Part shown: positions 62,201 to 64,000 of the stretch, piece after piece
Numbering within the stretch: the stretch's first letter is position 1
Layout of the letters: every line of letters begins with the position of its first letter
Assembly: GCA_022841745.1 (NCBI GenBank)
Contig: JALHQW010000012.1
Location: forward strand, 62,001 to 126,000
Direction of reading: 5' to 3'
DNA: 64,000 nt
Origin: Saprospiraceae bacterium
GTDB lineage: Bacteria; Bacteroidota; Bacteroidia; Chitinophagales; Saprospiraceae
Program-made: the position numbers and the translations under genes
Notes under the pieces: model-generated
Database searches by the model: none
What the model saw: only the letters and a program-made list of their open reading frames with translations
Told to the model about the DNA's origin: nothing

Positions 62201-62868
62201 CCAGCACCCTCCGGGCGCTCGACCGCATGAAAGACCGCACGGGCATGCACATCATCACCGGCTGCACCGCCGATGCCGTCAGCTACGAGGCCAACCGCTA
62301 CGGGCAGGGCGTGCTCACCTACAGCTTGCTTGAAGGCATGAAAGGGGCAGCGCTGCGGGAGGAGCGGTTCGTGGACGTCAGCCAGTGGTTCCAGTACGCC
62401 CGGGAGCGGGTGCCGCAACTGGCCAAGGAAATCGGCGGCATCCAGGAGCCCCGCATCTTCCAGCCCTACGGCGCACAGAGTTTCGACGTGGGCAGGCTGG
62501 AGGCTGCCGACAAGGAGGCAATACCCTTGGCCCAGGCAAAGCCCGTTTTCCTCCAGTCCGCCTTTTTCGACGAGGCTAACTTCAACGACCCCTTGAACTT
62601 GGGCCAGCAGGTGGACGCCCAGCTGCTCGACTTCAGCACCGCCCACCAACGGGGGAGGGGCATCGTGTTCATCCCCGTCAGGGACTTTCCCGATGGCTAC
62701 TACCTCCGTGGGGCCTACAGCAGCCAAGGACAGGCCCTGCGCCTGAACGTGAACGTGTTCAAGGGAACCGAGAAAAAGGCAACGTTCCAGTTGACGGAAA
62801 AATCTGGGAACGCTGCCCTTTTGCCTGCGATGGTTATGGAGGAGTTGAAGAAGGTTCGGTTGAATTAA
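59278..62868 (+). CDS. Secreted WD40-repeat caspase-like (C14) protease
   Basis: 1196 residues. A signal peptide (MKKIWLFTFWVGVAVAAWGQ) is followed by about fourteen WD40 repeats (about 25-620; blades such as LFNPSESQIVTASQDSTIKIWDV), enough for two propellers. A linker with an Ig-like beta domain (about 680-790) leads to a caspase-fold domain (about 800-1040) opening with LYLLSCGVSDYTGTEIDLRYAAKDA. The dyad is His894 (YLAGHGINW) and Cys955 (IIDACASGKAG). A C-terminal beta domain (about 1080-1196) completes it. The WD40 half is AT-rich (33% GC at 60421-60480) and the catalytic half GC-rich (70% at 61921-61980), with a sharp change near 61090. The propellers should hold a partner or inhibitor and the caspase should respond, on the outer side of the inner membrane. 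Confidence 0.92.
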   Translation: MKKIWLFTFWVGVAVAAWGQRAELVLPIGIDGLVSSLEFSPDRRWLIAAAGGRIFIIDSKNGQILHILKDKDDYIDGFSLHPKGRLIAVQKSFSVEILDLSTYEKITVLSDTCQISSAKFSKSGDLLLTTNECNIFKENEITLITSSVKIWEVSSGKNINTIVDYPNITAASFSIDETSIITAKADGNIAAWNLKKEQVEISSPHTRPVRDINCANDGVHFATAGFDNYAVIFKLSDKKNISKFELGDRVNNVMFSPDSKMLGAVSSDSTARIWDVASGKLLFKIYLPTWLKSISFSPDGKYFALGGVDLLNVYETSSGNQTLSIASHVSACNQASFNRKATKLVVASQDGIGRIWNLEVGSTLQALKGHTDEIRTALFNPSESQIVTASQDSTIKIWDVNTGGLLANFKRGWTNSCSISPSGNNIFVSSSISADALDYQSGSVVKSFEGHSTGTWTAVLNSNENLLVTSSWDSTAIIWDFHSGDVLHKLIGDHWCVNSAIFSPDSYYVVTASQDGVVRIWETNTGNLVDTLLGKSFIDVSFNPDGQFLAACDNDGSIYIWNFNDKSLIKIWRGHLPGHGVSSIRFSSDGKLLLTAGDYTTRIWETSSGRELVTLTALDSADWVVTTPSGLFDASPGAMKLLYYVVNTPDDEESPWNVIELEQLKERYYEPGLLSKALGYTSEPLRSVETFGEVKLHPSAKVSAVDSTGAITIRLKNKGGGIGKVHIFINEKEVESDARPAGFDDQSDSLTIRFDLRELPYFLADFDNKVEVRAENSEGYLLGRGTGVSYSPAGIRPSTEEPPKLYLLSCGVSDYTGTEIDLRYAAKDATDMAAALKQGGKSLFGASATKEWLLTDQQSADTLRPTLANLRRAFEEIGRQAKAQDVVAVYLAGHGINWGGQDGDFYYLTQDAYTANPDAYNDPAIRQNATISSRELTELFKKIPALKQVLIIDACASGKAGEKMENLLAQRNVPSSTLRALDRMKDRTGMHIITGCTADAVSYEANRYGQGVLTYSLLEGMKGAALREERFVDVSQWFQYARERVPQLAKEIGGIQEPRIFQPYGAQSFDVGRLEAADKEAIPLAQAKPVFLQSAFFDEANFNDPLNLGQQVDAQLLDFSTAHQRGRGIVFIPVRDFPDGYYLRGAYSSQGQALRLNVNVFKGTEKKATFQLTEKSGNAALLPAMVMEELKKVRLN

Positions 62869-62877
62869 TGAATGGCT

Positions 62878-62908
62878 GATAACAACAAGCTTGAATATTG
62901 GAACTAAC
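62878..62908 (+). promoter_or_regulatory. Variant ECF-like promoter site I
   Basis: GATAACA (62878-62884), 15 bases, GGAACTAAC (62900-62908), 15 bp before the ATG at 62923. The one-base-longer gap and the last four bases differ from the other sites, so it is a weak candidate. Confidence 0.35.
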
Positions 62909-62922
62909 CGCAAAAAATAAGA

Positions 62923-64000
62923 ATGAAAATGAGCCCGAAATTCACTTATTGGATAGCGCTGATTGTTTTGTCATGGGTATCGCAACTTTCGGCACAGCCA
63001 AAAAAATTAGCACTATTGATAGGTGTAAGCACCTACCCACCCACCTCAGGCTGGAAAACCCTGCATTCCGCCAACGATTTGGTAGTATTGGGCACTGTGC
63101 TTACCGAACAAGGCTATGCTGTCCAGCAAGTTGTGGATGAAAAAGCGACCAAAAAAGGCATCTTGGAAGCTCTTTCCAATGCAATACAGGAGTTACAGCC
63201 CGGCGATATGTTCCACTTCCACTTCTCCGGCCACGGCCAGCAAGTGCAGGATGTTAGTGGCGATGAGTTCGACAACCTTGACGAGGCACTTGTACCCTTC
63301 GATGCCTCGTCCATATATACCAGTGGTTACACGGGGCAAAACCACCTGTTGGACGATGAGCTGCGCTCAGCACTGCTTGAAATCCGGGAAAAAATCGGCC
63401 CGACCGGGCAGGTTTTTGTAACCTTGGATGCCTGCCATTCTGGAACGGCGACCCGGAGTATCTCTATTTGTAGAGGTACTGATGCTGTCATGGCGTCTCC
63501 CGATTTCAAGTACAATGACTCAGCTGAAACAGGCCACCTACTTGATGAAGCCGAGAGGAATACAAAACTGGCACCTGTGGTTGTATTCACAGCATCATCT
63601 GAGCGGCAAGCGAATTGGGAATTCCCAGCTGATGATGGCAAGCGGTATGGCCCATTGAGCTATGCGCTCGCCAAGGTGCTGCCGGAAAACACACAAACAA
63701 CCTACAAAGGGCTTTTCGATAAGGTCCGCTCGGAAATGGCTGCTATAGCACCCAAGCAAACCCCCTTTGCGGAGGGTACCTTAAACATGGTGATAGGTGA
63801 AAACGAAACCATGAAATCGGAATCACCCCATTTTACAGTGGCTTTTGCAAAAGACAAGAAAGAACTGCAAATCAATGGTGGGTTGTTGCACCAGTTGCAC
63901 CCAGGCACCAAACTATTGTTTTACCCTTCGGATACTTGGGAGCCTGCAAAAGCAATAGCCATTGCGTCAGGAAAAATAACCTACAGCGAATTGATACGAG
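62923..64000 (+). CDS. Secreted metacaspase-like (C14) protease, 3' end outside window
   Basis: 359 codons are visible, open to the right edge. A signal peptide (MKMSPKFTYWIALIVLSWVSQLSAQ) is followed directly by a caspase-fold domain (KKLALLIGVSTYPPTSGWKTLHSANDL). The dyad is His104 (HFHFSGHGQQ) and Cys171 (LDACHSGTATR). DEFDNLDEALVPFDA, an acidic loop of the metacaspase type, lies between them, as in calcium-dependent metacaspases. The domain closes with YGPLSYALAKVL, and a beta-rich region starts near residue 290. It follows the WD40-caspase by 54 bp on the same strand. It could be co-transcribed with it or use the variant site I. Confidence 0.9.
   Translation, partial: MKMSPKFTYWIALIVLSWVSQLSAQPKKLALLIGVSTYPPTSGWKTLHSANDLVVLGTVLTEQGYAVQQVVDEKATKKGILEALSNAIQELQPGDMFHFHFSGHGQQVQDVSGDEFDNLDEALVPFDASSIYTSGYTGQNHLLDDELRSALLEIREKIGPTGQVFVTLDACHSGTATRSISICRGTDAVMASPDFKYNDSAETGHLLDEAERNTKLAPVVVFTASSERQANWEFPADDGKRYGPLSYALAKVLPENTQTTYKGLFDKVRSEMAAIAPKQTPFAEGTLNMVIGENETMKSESPHFTVAFAKDKKELQINGGLLHQLHPGTKLLFYPSDTWEPAKAIAIASGKITYSELIR

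Larger units (their letters stand above)
30998..64000. mobile_element. Putative genomic island, right end not in window
   Basis: The tRNA-Gly core fragment is broken on its right side, so in the usual integration geometry the inserted DNA lies to the right, starting with the integrase at 31199. The right-hand DNA is also distinct in content: sigma, CHAT, caspase and secreted proteases share a promoter motif that I did not find to the left of 31 kb. No intact tRNA-Gly was noticed to the right, so the far end would lie beyond 64 kb. The extent is inference. Confidence 0.4.

Noticed and set aside
61669-62913. 414-codon open frame on the minus strand
   Set aside because: It is antisense to the GC-rich caspase half of the WD40 protein. 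No motif or signal is visible and the sense frame is certain.

Overview
The window looks like chromosomal DNA of a Bacteroidota species, probably of the Saprospiria (Saprospiraceae, Lewinella or Haliscomenobacter relatives). The reasons are secreted proteins ending in type IX secretion (T9SS) sorting domains, giant HYR/PKD adhesins, LytS/LytTR sensor pairs with Reg_prop propellers, TPR-CHAT and caspase-like proteases, and Bacteroidota-type promoters (TAnnTTTG, or its TAnnTTTC variant). No species can be named from the sequence alone.

Left part, 1 to about 31 kb, core-like. A giant minus-strand HYR/PKD adhesin runs off the left edge. It is followed by a decapitated sensor-kinase remnant, a secreted M4 metalloprotease, a fibre-like protein, a 1433-residue repeat adhesin with a self-cleaving S74 chaperone tail, and a small T9SS cargo protein. 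Then come a LytS-type propeller sensor kinase with its LytTR regulator, a sodium:solute symporter, an acyltransferase, a T4 Rnl1-like RNA ligase, an HtrA protease, a thioredoxin-fold lipoprotein and an Arc-like repressor. Five gene boundaries between 21.0 and 26.8 kb carry short tandem repeats of 7-8 bp or related repeats.

Junction, 30.2 to 31.2 kb. ISAs1-family and REP-associated transposase remnants lie beside a 3' fragment of tRNA-Gly(CCC) that still has its terminator. Next to it is a tyrosine recombinase. This has the form of one end of an integrated island reaching rightwards, with the far end outside the window.

Right part, 31 to 64 kb, protease island. An ECF sigma factor, a membrane TPR anti-sigma-like protein and an M48-like TPR lipoprotein form one operon. 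Divergent from it, on the plus strand, are secreted TPR-CHAT proteases (35974 and 50863, plus a broken copy at 57268) and three caspase-fold (C14) proteins: TPR-linked (39751), WD40-linked (59278) and a partial stand-alone one (62923). Between them on the minus strand are short secreted proteins, lipoproteins, HExxH and papain-like proteases and a 1968-residue T9SS protein.

The most notable observation is a repeated promoter-like element, GATAACA-N14-GGnACnTAC, found upstream of nearly every interleaved minus-strand gene. There are eight good sites, one weak site before the sigma operon and one variant before the last caspase. Its layout suits an ECF-type sigma factor. The working model is inference: an envelope proteolytic switch in which a periplasmic CHAT, caspase or M48 protease acts on the membrane anti-sigma protein, frees the sigma factor and turns on the interleaved secreted genes. 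A second striking feature is that the CHAT and caspase genes are base-composition mosaics, with AT-rich sensor halves joined abruptly to GC-rich catalytic halves. The catalytic CHAT block is nearly identical between genes, which suggests cassette exchange or gene conversion.
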